A DNA stretch of 64,000 bases from Lachnospiraceae bacterium AD3010 (GCA_000622025.1 JHWU01000015.1:1-64000); one strand, 5' to 3'; shown: positions 17,990-26,246, counted from the stretch's first letter. Program-made: numbers and translations. Notes: generated by a model not told the origin, from the sequence alone.

Positions 17990-18920
17990 CGCCGATATTT
18001 CCTCTCTTAAACAAACTAAAAAAACCGTACATGGTACAAGCCACCACCATTCCCACGGCAACATTCAAGGGCAGTATCAGTCCTCCGGAAAGTATGGCTC
18101 CGGGAATCCCCTTGGGAATATGGTTCTCCAGACCGTTAGCACCTGTGAAAAACACATAGCCCTTGGCAATGCTGTAAAATGCCAGCGATACAAATGTGGT
18201 AAGTGACAGCACCTTCGCTGAAAACACCCTGTCCACGGCGTCAAAGCCGAAAGCCGCACTAAACATTATCAGTGCCGCACCAAGAATGGCACCGGCGGAG
18301 AATCCTCCTCCCGGACCGTTCTGACCATTCAGCAATACGTAGATCCCGAACAGGATGATGCAGGGCACCAGGATCGTTCCAACCAGCCGGAGAATCGTGT
18401 CCCCGGAAATGTCAAAATAGCGATCCTCCTTTATCCTGTAGTAGCTGTCCAGATGACCGCCCCTGACGGTCTTTTCGTCAAGCCTTAGGAGGATCAGCAC
18501 ACAGACGAGCGCAGTAAAGAGTACGTGAGATTCTCCCAGAGTATCAAAAGCTCGGTAATCAAGGATCATCCCGGTAACGATATTTATCGCACCTGTCTCC
18601 TCCACTCCATGTTCAACGTAGCGCTTCACCACCTCCACCGTGCGTGGATTCTCTTCTCCGTAACGAGGGAGATTTGCCACTGTATACATCAGAACTCCAA
18701 TAAGAACCATACAGCTCAGCACCGCTACCGCATGGTAAAAAGCAAAAAATCCCTTCCTCTCTGCAGAGACAACCGACTCCGTCCCCTTTATGTTCTGACG
18801 GATCTCTTTTTTACGTTTTTTCAGATCCTCCCTGGAGCTGTCAGGAACCTCTTCGCCATCGGATACATTATCCAGAAGCTCCATATCTCCGGAAAGCCAG
18901 CGTACAAGCCATTCCTTCAA
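17982..18920 (-). CDS. Fused MbhE-like and MrpB/MnhB-like antiporter subunit
   Basis: A 312-residue membrane protein. Residues 60-150 match the MbhE/MrpA C-terminal module (NPRTVEVVKRYVEHGVEETG, then GAINIVTGMILDYRAFDTLG). Residues 170-312 match the MnhB/MrpB family (LLNGQNGPGGGFSAGAILGA). In Mrp operons the first piece is usually the tail of MrpA, in Mbh operons it is a separate gene; here it is fused to subunit B. The N-terminal 55 residues are charged and unfamiliar. It overlaps both neighbours by a few bases. Confidence 0.88.
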   Translation of the reverse strand: MKEWLVRWLSGDMELLDNVSDGEEVPDSSREDLKKRKKEIRQNIKGTESVVSAERKGFFAFYHAVAVLSCMVLIGVLMYTVANLPRYGEENPRTVEVVKRYVEHGVEETGAINIVTGMILDYRAFDTLGESHVLFTALVCVLILLRLDEKTVRGGHLDSYYRIKEDRYFDISGDTILRLVGTILVPCIILFGIYVLLNGQNGPGGGFSAGAILGAALIMFSAAFGFDAVDRVFSAKVLSLTTFVSLAFYSIAKGYVFFTGANGLENHIPKGIPGAILSGGLILPLNVAVGMVVACTMYGFFSLFKRGNIGGA

Positions 18921-19225
18921 GGCTCTGTCCTTCCTCCCTGCTCTTTTCTTTCGTCACTTCGGATCACCGGCTTCTGCTCTTCATCCTCACTGCGGACTTT
19001 TTTCAGCGTCATCAGAAAGAGAACCCCGCTGATACCTGCACCTACAGCCGCTTCGGTGATCGCCAGGTCCGGCGACTCCATCAAAATCCAGATTATGCAC
19101 ATAACAGAGCTGTAAAACATAAAGATGATCACGGACTGCAGGAGATTTTTGGTCAGATTGACAGCGATGGCACAGATGATAAGCAGTATAAGAAGTATAA
19201 CCCGGAAGATAAGCTTCATTTCCAT
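18917..19225 (-). CDS. MbhD-like (DUF4040) antiporter subunit
   Basis: A 102-residue protein with three hydrophobic helices and the motif ESPDLAITEAAVGAGISGVL, the signature of the DUF4040/MbhD family that corresponds to the middle part of MrpA. A charged tail follows. Its separate status, upstream of MbhE/MrpB, mirrors archaeal Mbh operons. It overlaps subunit G by ten bases and the next gene by four. Confidence 0.88.
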   Translation of the reverse strand: MEMKLIFRVILLILLIICAIAVNLTKNLLQSVIIFMFYSSVMCIIWILMESPDLAITEAAVGAGISGVLFLMTLKKVRSEDEEQKPVIRSDERKEQGGRTEP

Positions 19226-19527
19226 AGTTTCAGCTCCCCGTTTGTGTAATACTCAACCTGGCTCAGAAAATGGGATGCGACAGGAGATGTGATCCACATA
19301 AATACGATAAGAAGAAAAAGCTTCAGAGAATCCATCCTTAATCCCGTGGCGATCACAACAGCCGCGATGACAAAAAGGAGTCCCATTGAATCCCCTATAC
19401 CTCCCGCGTGAATGCGGTTAAGTATGAAGCCGAAGCGATATACCCCTATAACCGCCAATGTAAAGAAAAACAGCGCGGACAGGAGAAGCATCGAAGTTAT
19501 AATAAATATGATCCATTGGATAGTCAC
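19216..19527 (-). CDS. mrpG: MrpG/MnhG-like antiporter subunit
   Basis: A 103-residue protein with three hydrophobic helices. RFGFILNRIHAGGIGDSMGL is the typical MnhG/PhaG motif (the family usually has R-L-H-A). It is an accessory membrane subunit of the Mrp complex, needed for assembly in characterised systems (family knowledge). It overlaps mrpF by four bases. Confidence 0.88.
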   Translation of the reverse strand: MTIQWIIFIITSMLLLSALFFFTLAVIGVYRFGFILNRIHAGGIGDSMGLLFVIAAVVIATGLRMDSLKLFLLIVFMWITSPVASHFLSQVEYYTNGELKLWK

Positions 19528-19907
19528 GGCCCTTCTCTGCCCCTTTCCGCTTCATTATTTGCCGACAGCTCTTCCCCTGCCGTTAAAAGCTCCTCTTTCT
19601 CCTCAGCCCCTGCTCCTCCGTCTTTATGGGAAAAGCGGAAGGGGATATATACATTTGCGAGGATCAAAACCGAGATAAAGCTTATCATGGCATATATCAG
19701 TGCCACATCAACCAGGTAACCTTCCTTCATAATGCGGCTTAGTATGGTGATACAGCAGATCACCATTGTTCCTGTCATATTGATGCAGAGTATCCGGTCC
19801 GTGATCCCGGGTCCTATTATTGATCGTATGAGCATAAACAGGATCAGGATGGAAAACCAGACCAGGGCAGCCGAAAAAAGTATCTGATATGCAGCTTCTA
19901 CACTCAC
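19524..19907 (-). CDS. mrpF: MrpF/MnhF-like antiporter subunit
   Basis: A 127-residue protein: three hydrophobic helices in residues 1-90, then a charged Glu-rich tail. IGPGITDRILCINMTGTMVI matches the MrpF family motif (GPTxxDRxxAxN). The 35-residue tail after the last helix is longer than in most family members. ATGA-type overlaps link it to E and G. Confidence 0.88.
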   Translation of the reverse strand: MSVEAAYQILFSAALVWFSILILFMLIRSIIGPGITDRILCINMTGTMVICCITILSRIMKEGYLVDVALIYAMISFISVLILANVYIPFRFSHKDGGAGAEEKEELLTAGEELSANNEAERGREGP

Positions 19908-20371
19908 TTTAATCTCCTCAGTAATCTGACAAAAGAAGAGTCATCTATGCCGCGGCCATATTCCGGCCTGAGACAGTGGATGACAAATCGGTCTCCCTCC
20001 TGAAACACTGTAATGGTTCCGGGAGTGAGGGTTATGGAATTAGCCAGCAAAACATTCTGCATTTTGGAAGAAAAGCCGGAGTGAAACTCGATGATCACAG
20101 GCTCCGGAGTCTGTCCCCTTATTATCATCAGCATCACCGATGACGCAGATATTATGATCTCCCGTATCAGGTTAAGCGCATACAGGATAAGGAGAAAAAT
20201 GTTCCTTGCCACCTTCAGATCACTTGCAGGAGAATAGTCCGTCAGTCTGTATGAGAACAGGGAAACAACGGCAGTTACGGGCAGACCGATCAGTAATATC
20301 TCCGGCGTGATCCTCCCGTTAAATATGACCCACAAAAGATAAAAAATAAGCGGCATGCACTGTTTCTCCAT
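19904..20371 (-). CDS. mrpE: MrpE/MnhE-like antiporter subunit
   Basis: A 155-residue protein, first gene of the ten-gene antiporter operon. Two N-terminal hydrophobic helices are followed by a soluble part with LANSITLTPGTITVFQEGDR, the conserved MrpE motif. Its position first in the order E-F-G-D-E/B-C-D matches Mbh-type rather than classic Bacillus mrpABCDEFG order. A promoter is visible upstream. Confidence 0.9.
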   Translation of the reverse strand: MEKQCMPLIFYLLWVIFNGRITPEILLIGLPVTAVVSLFSYRLTDYSPASDLKVARNIFLLILYALNLIREIIISASSVMLMIIRGQTPEPVIIEFHSGFSSKMQNVLLANSITLTPGTITVFQEGDRFVIHCLRPEYGRGIDDSSFVRLLRRLK

Positions 20372-20387
20372 CTCTTTTTATAAAATA

Positions 20388-20416
20388 AATATACTGCGCT
20401 GCCGGGTTTTTCACAA
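20388..20416 (-). promoter_or_regulatory. Candidate sigma-A promoter of the antiporter operon
   Basis: Minus-strand TTGTGA, 17-base spacer, TATATT, just after the rpsR terminator and about 17 bases upstream of mrpE. Confidence 0.6.
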
Positions 20417-20433
20417 GCCTTCATCCATACAAA

Positions 20434-20468
20434 TGAAAAAGACAGGAACCCGTTTCCGGATCCCTGTC
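20434..20468 (-). terminator. Rho-independent terminator of the rpsF-ssb-rpsR operon
   Basis: On the minus strand a 12-pair stem (arms GACAGGGATCCG and CGGGTTCCTGTC with two non-Watson-Crick positions) closed by a GAAA loop is followed by TTTTTC. Confidence 0.85.
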
Positions 20469-20483
20469 CCGTCTTCAAAAATC

Positions 20484-20750
20484 TTACTCTACTACATAGG
20501 GGAGAAGAGCGATGTGTCTTGCTCTCTTAACGGCTACCGTGATGGCTCTCTGGTGCTTTGCACAGGTTCCGGTCACACGCCTGGGAAGTATCTTTCCTCT
20601 TTCCGAAATGTACTTCTTTAATTTGAGTGCGTCCTTGTAATCAATAACGCTGTCCTTTCCACAGAAAACACAAACCTTTCTTCTTCTGCGGATACCGCTT
20701 CTTCTTCCGTGTTCTGCACGATCATTGTTTCTATTGAATGGCATAATCAT
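20484..20750 (-). CDS. rpsR: 30S ribosomal protein S18
   Basis: An 88-residue basic protein with [20 protein letters not shown] and [20 protein letters not shown], diagnostic for bacterial S18. It has two Cys in the N-terminal CxxC-like segment (zinc-binding-type S18). It is the last gene of the rpsF-ssb-rpsR operon and is followed by a strong terminator. Confidence 0.97.
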   Translation of the reverse strand: MIMPFNRNNDRAEHGRRSGIRRRRKVCVFCGKDSVIDYKDALKLKKYISERGKILPRRVTGTCAKHQRAITVAVKRARHIALLPYVVE

Positions 20751-20783
20751 ATCTCCTATTATCTAAACTTTAAGTCCGGTACT

Positions 20784-21242
20784 TCAGGCGAACGGAAGCT
20801 CTTCATTTATCCCGTCCGGTACATTTATAAATCCGTCATCCACGGCACTTCCGGAACCCGATGACTCCTGAGGTGCACTGCTGTACGACGAACCGCCGTC
20901 ATAGCCTTCGGATGCTTTCTTGCTCTCGGCAAACTCCACATCCTCTCCAACCACGTCGGTGGTATAGACCTTCTGGCCATCCTTATTTGTATAGCTTCCG
21001 GTCTGTATACGTCCGCGGACACAGATCTTGGTTCCCTTGTGTACGTACTTCTCGATGAATTCGGCTGTCTTGCCGAAGGAAACCATACTTATGAAATCTG
21101 CCGTCTGGTCGGCATTCCCGTTCCTGTTATACCTTCTGTCAACTGCAAGTGTATACCGTGCCACAACCGTGGGATTCTCTCCCTGTGACTGACGGATATC
21201 AGGATCTCTTGTAAGGCGCCCCACTAATGCAACTACATTCAT
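20784..21242 (-). CDS. ssb: Single-stranded DNA-binding protein
   Basis: A 152-residue SSB. The OB fold starts MNVVALVGRLTRDPDIR and contains FGKTAEFIEKYVHKGTKICV. A Gly/Ser-rich linker (about 115-140) leads to the acidic C-terminal tail ending EELPFA. The usual tip is DDDLPF followed by the end; here one Ala follows Phe, which is slightly unusual because the terminal Phe normally docks on partner proteins. It lies between rpsF and rpsR. Confidence 0.97.
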   Translation of the reverse strand: MNVVALVGRLTRDPDIRQSQGENPTVVARYTLAVDRRYNRNGNADQTADFISMVSFGKTAEFIEKYVHKGTKICVRGRIQTGSYTNKDGQKVYTTDVVGEDVEFAESKKASEGYDGGSSYSSAPQESSGSGSAVDDGFINVPDGINEELPFA

Positions 21243-21281
21243 ATCTGCCTCACTTTCTCATGTGCTCAGAGCCGTATAACC

Positions 21282-21668
21282 TCAAGCTTCTTCCGTTGCA
21301 GGCTCTTCCCCGGCAGGGGCTGCATCCTCTGCAGGAGCCTCTTCAGCAGGAGCTTCTTCCTTTTTGATCTGAGTATTTTCGGGAAGATCATCAGTGACGA
21401 TAAGGTATCTAACGACTCCATCCATTATACGCATTCTGTGTTCAATCTCTGCAGGAGCTGTGGGCTCTGCTTCGAATTTGATGAAGTTATAATACCCTTC
21501 TTTAGACTTCTGGATCTCGTAGGCGAATCTTTTCTTTCCCCACTCATCCACGTTTTTGATCGTGCCTTCAAAACGCTCGATAAGCGCCTTGACCTTGTCG
21601 AGAACCGCATTCTTAGCGTCCTCTTCAAGTTTGCCGTTTATCACAACGGCCATTTCGTACTTATTCAT
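21282..21668 (-). CDS. rpsF: 30S ribosomal protein S6
   Basis: A 128-residue protein starting MNKYEMAVVINGKLEED, typical S6, with the conserved WGKKRFAYEIQKSKEGYYNF. The last 30 residues are an Ala/Glu/Pro-rich tail absent from short S6 proteins but common in Clostridia. It follows an AAAGGAGG ribosome binding site and a leader with a possible S6:S18 autoregulatory hairpin. Confidence 0.97.
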   Translation of the reverse strand: MNKYEMAVVINGKLEEDAKNAVLDKVKALIERFEGTIKNVDEWGKKRFAYEIQKSKEGYYNFIKFEAEPTAPAEIEHRMRIMDGVVRYLIVTDDLPENTQIKKEEAPAEEAPAEDAAPAGEEPATEEA

Positions 21669-21685
21669 TTTTTCCTCCTTTTGGA

Positions 21686-21715
21686 CTTCGGCCCGCGTTT
21701 CCCGCGAGCAAGGGA
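21686..21715 (-). promoter_or_regulatory. Possible S6:S18-binding leader hairpin of rpsF
   Basis: On the minus strand a seven-pair stem (GCTCGCG and CGCGGGC) with a GGAAA loop is followed by CGAAGTCC just before the ribosome binding site. Bacterial rpsF leaders bind S6:S18 through a hairpin with an exposed CCG; a CCG follows the stem. Assignment is by position and partial resemblance only. Confidence 0.4.
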
Positions 21716-21731
21716 TATATCACGAAGTGAC

Positions 21732-21760
21732 ATTCTATATGAAATCACTGCTGAAGTCAA
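21732..21760 (-). promoter_or_regulatory. Sigma-A promoter of rpsF operon
   Basis: Minus-strand TTGACT, 17-base spacer, TAGAAT, about 65 bases upstream of the rpsF start. Confidence 0.75.
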
Positions 21761-21763
21761 GAG

Positions 21764-21818
21764 CTTTCTGCATTTATCCCGAAGATGAATGAACTTTCTG
21801 CATTTATCCCGAAGATGA
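21764..21818. repeat. Two 25-base direct repeats between rpsF and pyrC
   Basis: The unit CTTTCTGCATTTATCCCGAA plus GATGA occurs at 21764-21788 and 21794-21818, separated by five bases. The second copy overlaps the pyrC -35 region. Confidence 0.8.
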
Positions 21819-21843
21819 CAAAACCGCTATTTCCCGTTATAAT
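21815..21843 (+). promoter_or_regulatory. Sigma-A promoter of pyrC
   Basis: ATGACA, 17-base spacer, TATAAT. The -10 box ends only eight bases before the pyrC ATG and no Shine-Dalgarno is present, so the transcript may be leaderless. Confidence 0.65.
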
Positions 21844-21851
21844 CAAATTTA

Positions 21852-23138
21852 ATGGAAACGAACACTATTTTTATAAAGAAAGCCCATATTCTGTCCCCTG
21901 CGGATCACCTCGATCTCACGGGGGATATCCTTATAAATGACGGCCGTATAGAGAAAATCGGTGAAAACATAAGCGCTGACTTGAGCGGAAAAAGCCCTGA
22001 GGTGATAGACGCTGAAGGTTATTTCGCCTCGCCGGGCTTTGTGGATGTACACAGTCACTTCCGGGATCCCGGGCAGACCGAAAAGGAAGACATCCATTCC
22101 GGAGCTGCGGCTGCGGCGGCCGGCGGCTATACGACGGTCATCTGTATGGCAAATACCCTTCCCGCAATAGACAGTCCGGAATTATTGAAAGAAAATCTGG
22201 GAAATGCGTCCCAGGAGGCTGTCCACGTGCTGCAGTGTGCTGCTGTCACAGAGAGGAGAGGCGGCCAGATCCTTAATGATCTCTACGCTCTGAAGGAGGC
22301 CGGTGCCGCCGGCTTTACGGATGACGGCTCACCCATAATGAACGAAGCCCTTGTACGCGAGGCTATGATAAAAGCCGCAGAGATAGGGGCAGTTTTAAGC
22401 TTTCATGAAGAGGATCCGTCACTTATCGGCACTCCGGGAGTGAACGACGGCGGGGTTTCTAAGGCGCTTGGACTTAAGGGTGCGAAAAGAGAAGCCGAAA
22501 TAAGAATGATCGAAAGGGATCTCACTCTTGCCCTCGATACCGGATGCCGGATAGACATACAGCATGTCAGTGCAAAGGAAAGCGTTGAGCTTATAAGAAG
22601 CGCAAAGAAAAAGGATACCCGGAACCTTATCCACGCCGAGGTCACCCCGAACCATTTTTCTCTTACAGAAGATGCGGTCAGGGAATATGGTCCGCTTGCA
22701 AAGATAAATCCGCCCCTCCGTACAGAAAAGGACCGGATGGCTCTTATCGATGGATTAAAGGACGGAACACTTGACCTTATCGCTACTGACCATGCGCCAC
22801 ACACAAAAGCCGATAAGAATAAGGAATTCAAATCCTGTATGAGCGGGATCACCGGGCTTGAGACCGCTTTTTCCCTGGGGCTTAAGAATCTTGTCCTTCC
22901 CGGATATATTGACCTTAATAAACTGATAATGCTTATGAGTGCCAATCCCGCTGCTGTGTACGGACTGAATGCAGGGCATCTGAAGGCAGGAGCTCCTGCA
23001 GACATTGTGATCTTCAGTACGGAGGAGAGCACAACCTATGACATCTTCAGAAGCAGATCCGACAATACTCCCTTTAAGGGGAAAACTCTTCCCGGAAGGG
23101 TGATCCACACCATAGCAGGTGGGAGAAAGGTATACTGA
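21852..23138 (+). CDS. pyrC: Dihydroorotase, class I
   Basis: A 428-residue amidohydrolase that closes carbamoyl-aspartate to dihydroorotate in pyrimidine synthesis. The metal-binding DVHSHFRDPGQTEKEDIHSG motif follows the first beta strands. Later motifs include IDIQHVSAKESVELI, EVTPNHFSLT and the catalytic LIATDHAPHTKADK. Length and motifs fit the zinc-dependent class I enzyme (B. subtilis type). Its TGA shares one base with the ATG of plsC. No pyrB or pyrE is in the window. Confidence 0.97.
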   Translation: METNTIFIKKAHILSPADHLDLTGDILINDGRIEKIGENISADLSGKSPEVIDAEGYFASPGFVDVHSHFRDPGQTEKEDIHSGAAAAAAGGYTTVICMANTLPAIDSPELLKENLGNASQEAVHVLQCAAVTERRGGQILNDLYALKEAGAAGFTDDGSPIMNEALVREAMIKAAEIGAVLSFHEEDPSLIGTPGVNDGGVSKALGLKGAKREAEIRMIERDLTLALDTGCRIDIQHVSAKESVELIRSAKKKDTRNLIHAEVTPNHFSLTEDAVREYGPLAKINPPLRTEKDRMALIDGLKDGTLDLIATDHAPHTKADKNKEFKSCMSGITGLETAFSLGLKNLVLPGYIDLNKLIMLMSANPAAVYGLNAGHLKAGAPADIVIFSTEESTTYDIFRSRSDNTPFKGKTLPGRVIHTIAGGRKVY

Positions 23139-23893
23139 TGATAAGAATTCTGCTCTGTATCACCTTTGTGGTACTGTTTTTGATACTGGCGATCCCTGTG
23201 GGATTTATCTTCTTCCTTATCGGTCTTTTTAACCGGCATGCAAAAGATATGGCTTCTATGTATCTTATCAAGTATGCTTTCAAAACACTGCTGTTCCTCG
23301 CCGGAACAAAGCTTACACTTATTGGTGAGGAAAAGATCCCCCGAGATGAGCCTGTCCTCTATGTCGGAAACCACAGGAGTTATTTTGATATAGTCGCAAC
23401 CGGCTCAAGGGTCTTCCGCCCCACCGGTTATATCGCAAAAAAGGAATTAAAGAAGGTTCCCCTTCTAAGCTGGTGGATGTCAAACATAAGATGCGAATTT
23501 CTTGACAGGAAGAATATCCGTCAGGGGCTTGAGCTCATCATGTCCTGCATTAAAAAGGTAAAAGAAGAGCAGATCTCTTACTTTATCTTCCCGGAAGGAA
23601 CCAGAAACGACGGGGAAGAGGGTTCTCTTCTGCCCTTCCATGAAGGCAGCTTAAAGATCGCTGAAAAAAGCGGCTGTCCCGTTGTTCTTGTTGCCATATC
23701 GAATACCCATGAGATCCTGGAGGCGCATTTCCCGAAGGTCAGAGCTACCCACATTGTGATAGAGTACTGTGATCCCATTTATACGAAAGAGCTTCCAAAG
23801 GAAGAGAAAAAAGCACTGGCACGTAAGGTGCAGGAGATCATTCTGGAGAAGCTTAAGGAGCATAAGAATATATTAAAAGGGGAAAGACAATGA
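23138..23893 (+). CDS. plsC: 1-acyl-sn-glycerol-3-phosphate acyltransferase
   Basis: A 251-residue membrane-associated acyltransferase making phosphatidic acid. An N-terminal hydrophobic helix spans residues 3-30. The catalytic HX4D motif is VGNHRSYFDI; the substrate-binding motif is YFIFPEGTRND. PlsC family length and order are normal. It overlaps pyrC by one base and the phosphohexomutase gene by four, giving a mixed pyrimidine/lipid/sugar operon. Confidence 0.94.
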   Translation: MIRILLCITFVVLFLILAIPVGFIFFLIGLFNRHAKDMASMYLIKYAFKTLLFLAGTKLTLIGEEKIPRDEPVLYVGNHRSYFDIVATGSRVFRPTGYIAKKELKKVPLLSWWMSNIRCEFLDRKNIRQGLELIMSCIKKVKEEQISYFIFPEGTRNDGEEGSLLPFHEGSLKIAEKSGCPVVLVAISNTHEILEAHFPKVRATHIVIEYCDPIYTKELPKEEKKALARKVQEIILEKLKEHKNILKGERQ

Positions 23894-25398
23894 ATATCGA
23901 AGACTATGCAAAATTACGTAATGGCAGTGATATAAGAGGCATTGCCATGGAAAATGAGTGGAATGAGGCTGTAAACCTGACGGGAGAGGCCGTATCCCAT
24001 CTTGCCGCGGCATTTATAGTCTGGCTTGGGAAAAATAGCGACAAACGGCCTTTAAGGATCGCGGTAGGCAGGGATTCCAGACTTACGGGCCCGGAGCTTC
24101 AGAAGTCAGTCTTTGACGGCATTGCGTCGGAAGGAGCCCTTCCCTTTGATCTGGGACTTGCCAGCACACCCGCCTGCTTTATGTCCACGGTCCTCGGGGA
24201 TGAACCCTTTGACGGGAGCATAATGATAACCGCAAGTCATCTTCCTTATCACAGGAACGGCTTAAAATTTTTCTCCCCAAAGGGTGGTCTGGAAAAAGAG
24301 GATATTGTTTTACTCACAGAGACCGCTCCCGGAAGACAGGTAGAAAAGACCGGAACAGTCCCGGAAAAATCGGATTTTATGGATTCCTACTGCGCATACC
24401 TTAGAGAGAAGATATGCTCAGGCGTAAATGCCGCCGATCATGATCATCCCCTTAAAGGCCTCCATATTATAGTCGATGCCGGTAACGGCGCCGGAGGCTT
24501 TTTCGCGGACAGGGTATTAAAGGAGCTTGGGGCGGACACGGAAGGAAGCCGGTATCTTGAGCCGGACGGAAGGTTTCCAAACCACATACCTAATCCCGAA
24601 AACAGAGAAGCCGCGGAAGCTATAAGGGAGGCGACTGTTAGCACTAATGCGGATCTCGGCATCATTTTCGATACCGACGTTGACCGGGCCGGAGCAGTTC
24701 TCCCCGACGGAAGAGCACTTACCAGAAACGATCTTATTGCGGTACTTTCCTCCATTGTGATAAATGAGCACCCCGGAACCACCATAGTTACGGATTCCAT
24801 TACAAGTGACGGCCTTGCAGCCTTTATCCGTGAGAAGGGCGGTGTACACAAACGCTTTAAGCGCGGCTACAGAAATGTGATAAATGAGTCCATAAAGCTG
24901 AATAACGAAGGGATTGAGAGCGATCTGGCCATAGAGACCAGCGGGCACGGTGCATTGAAGGAAAATTATTTCCTGGATGACGGTGCATATCTTATGGTAA
25001 AGCTTTTGACAGAGCTTGGAAAAGGAAAAAACATAAATGAAATGATAAGCGGCCTGAAGGAGCCTCTGGAAAGCGCTGAGATCAGATTCCCCGTAACGGC
25101 GGAGGATGTGCAGGAAAACGGTGACCGGATACTTGCACTTCTTTCCGAAAGTGCAGAAAAAACCGAGGGGTGGAGCCTCGAAAAAGAAAACTATGAGGGA
25201 GTAAGGATCAATACGGATAAGGCACATGGAGAAGGCTGGTTCCTTTTAAGAAAATCTCTCCACGAACCTATTATGCCCCTTAACCTCGAAAGTGATACCA
25301 AAGGTGGAAACAAGCTGATGGCTGCTGCCCTGCTTAAGGTCCTTAAAGAATCCTCCGGCATAGACCTTTCGCCTCTGGAAAGTTTTGTTCAAAATTAA
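23890..25398 (+). CDS. Phosphomannomutase/phosphoglucomutase family enzyme
   Basis: A 502-residue alpha-D-phosphohexomutase. The phosphoserine loop is MITASHLPYHRNGLKFF, the Mg2+ loop FDTDVDRAGAV, the sugar-binding loop ETSGHGAL, and the phosphate-binding domain is at the C-terminus. It interconverts hexose 1- and 6-phosphates, probably supplying nucleotide sugars for the glycan cluster at 28498-42760 (inference). Which hexose it prefers cannot be read from sequence. The start overlaps plsC. Confidence 0.92.
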   Translation: MNIEDYAKLRNGSDIRGIAMENEWNEAVNLTGEAVSHLAAAFIVWLGKNSDKRPLRIAVGRDSRLTGPELQKSVFDGIASEGALPFDLGLASTPACFMSTVLGDEPFDGSIMITASHLPYHRNGLKFFSPKGGLEKEDIVLLTETAPGRQVEKTGTVPEKSDFMDSYCAYLREKICSGVNAADHDHPLKGLHIIVDAGNGAGGFFADRVLKELGADTEGSRYLEPDGRFPNHIPNPENREAAEAIREATVSTNADLGIIFDTDVDRAGAVLPDGRALTRNDLIAVLSSIVINEHPGTTIVTDSITSDGLAAFIREKGGVHKRFKRGYRNVINESIKLNNEGIESDLAIETSGHGALKENYFLDDGAYLMVKLLTELGKGKNINEMISGLKEPLESAEIRFPVTAEDVQENGDRILALLSESAEKTEGWSLEKENYEGVRINTDKAHGEGWFLLRKSLHEPIMPLNLESDTKGGNKLMAAALLKVLKESSGIDLSPLESFVQN

Positions 25399-25427
25399 AT
25401 ACAATTTACTATTCCCCGTATCCGGTC

Positions 25428-25455
25428 TAAAGTGATACACGGTAAGAACCGATAT
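25428..25455 (+). promoter_or_regulatory. Candidate sigma-D (sigma-28, motility) promoter
   Basis: TAAA, 17 bases, CCGATAT. The sigma-D consensus is TAAA, 14-16 bases, CCGATAT, so the spacer is one base long. A TATAAT overlaps its 3' end (25453-25458) and could serve sigma-A instead, though no good -35 box is seen. Confidence 0.4.
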
Positions 25456-25537
25456 AATGAGTGACAGCGGGATTGTCCCGTTTTGTCAGTATCTCATTTT
25501 TGATAAGGATATCAAAGCACTAAGCAACCATAAACAA

Positions 25538-25593
25538 GGACGTACAGGAAGTCTGCCGCAGTGTACGGCTGCTTCCGGAAATGAGAGGATGAA
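25538..25593 (+). promoter_or_regulatory. Leader hairpin with several GGA motifs (possible CsrA target)
   Basis: The 5' leader has GGA at 25538, 25547, 25577 and 25587, the last in the ribosome binding site. A hairpin pairs GGAAG (25547-25551) with CTTCC (25572-25576) and GCCG with CGGC inside. CsrA binds GGA motifs in hairpins and over Shine-Dalgarno sites; csrA is not in this window. Confidence 0.3.
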
Positions 25594-26220
25594 ATGAGCG
25601 TTACAGGACTTGGAAGTACGGATGTAAACAGAATTTATCAGGATTATTCGGCAAACGCCGTGAACACAAAGGGGAACACCGCGGAAGAACCCAAGACTGA
25701 GGAAGCGGGAGCGGTATTTGAAAGATCCGCAGATACCGGAAGGACAGCAGCCCCGGCTGCAAAGAAGGCTCCCAATACCGAACTTATCGCCAAGCTTAAG
25801 GCTGATCAGGAAGAGCAGATGCAGAACCTCCAGAATATCGTCCAGAAGATGATGACCGGTCAGGGCAAGGCTTACTCAATTGCAAGCGGTGATGATTCCA
25901 TCTGGAAATACCTTGCAAGCGGTGAATACACCGTAGACGAGCTCGCAAGGAAGAAGGCTGAGGAGGATATTTCAGAAGACGGCTACTGGGGCGTTAAGCA
26001 GACCTCCGACAGGATACTGGATTTTGCAAAAGCTCTTTCGGGTGATGATCCCACAAAAGCAAAGGAGCTTCTGGATGCCTTTGATAAGGGTTATAAGCAG
26101 GCTACCGGAGAATGGGGAAAGGATCTTCCCGATATCAGCAAGCAGACCTATGATGCTGTACACAAGAAATTCGATGAGTGGGCAAATTCAGTTAATGACG
26201 TAACCAAGACTGAAGCATAA
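25594..26220 (+). CDS. Conserved-looking alpha-helical protein of unknown function
   Basis: A 208-residue soluble protein. The first 65 residues are low-complexity and Ala/Glu/Thr-rich; residues 68-200 look helical, with KADQEEQMQNLQNIVQKMM and a DGYWGVKQTSDRILDFAKAL segment followed by GDDPTKAKELLDAFDKGYKQ. The last part recalls DUF5610-like proteins, which I cannot confirm. It is monocistronic: own leader, possible sigma-D promoter and a strong terminator. A motility or envelope link is inferred from the promoter only. Confidence 0.7.
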   Translation: MSVTGLGSTDVNRIYQDYSANAVNTKGNTAEEPKTEEAGAVFERSADTGRTAAPAAKKAPNTELIAKLKADQEEQMQNLQNIVQKMMTGQGKAYSIASGDDSIWKYLASGEYTVDELARKKAEEDISEDGYWGVKQTSDRILDFAKALSGDDPTKAKELLDAFDKGYKQATGEWGKDLPDISKQTYDAVHKKFDEWANSVNDVTKTEA

Positions 26221-26246
26221 AACATATTGCGCTTATCTATTAAGAA

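Noticed and set aside
18525-19115. Plus-strand 196-residue frame in the antiporter operon
   Set aside because: It is opposite three well-supported overlapping antiporter genes and has no family resemblance.
11274-20371. Complex I or formate hydrogenlyase operon
   Set aside because: Only membrane antiporter-type subunits are present; there is no NuoB, C/D, H, I or hydrogenase large/small subunit.
25460-25593. Known riboswitch in the leader of the unknown helical protein
   Set aside because: The hairpin does not match c-di-GMP, cobalamin, TPP, SAM or other riboswitch cores I know.
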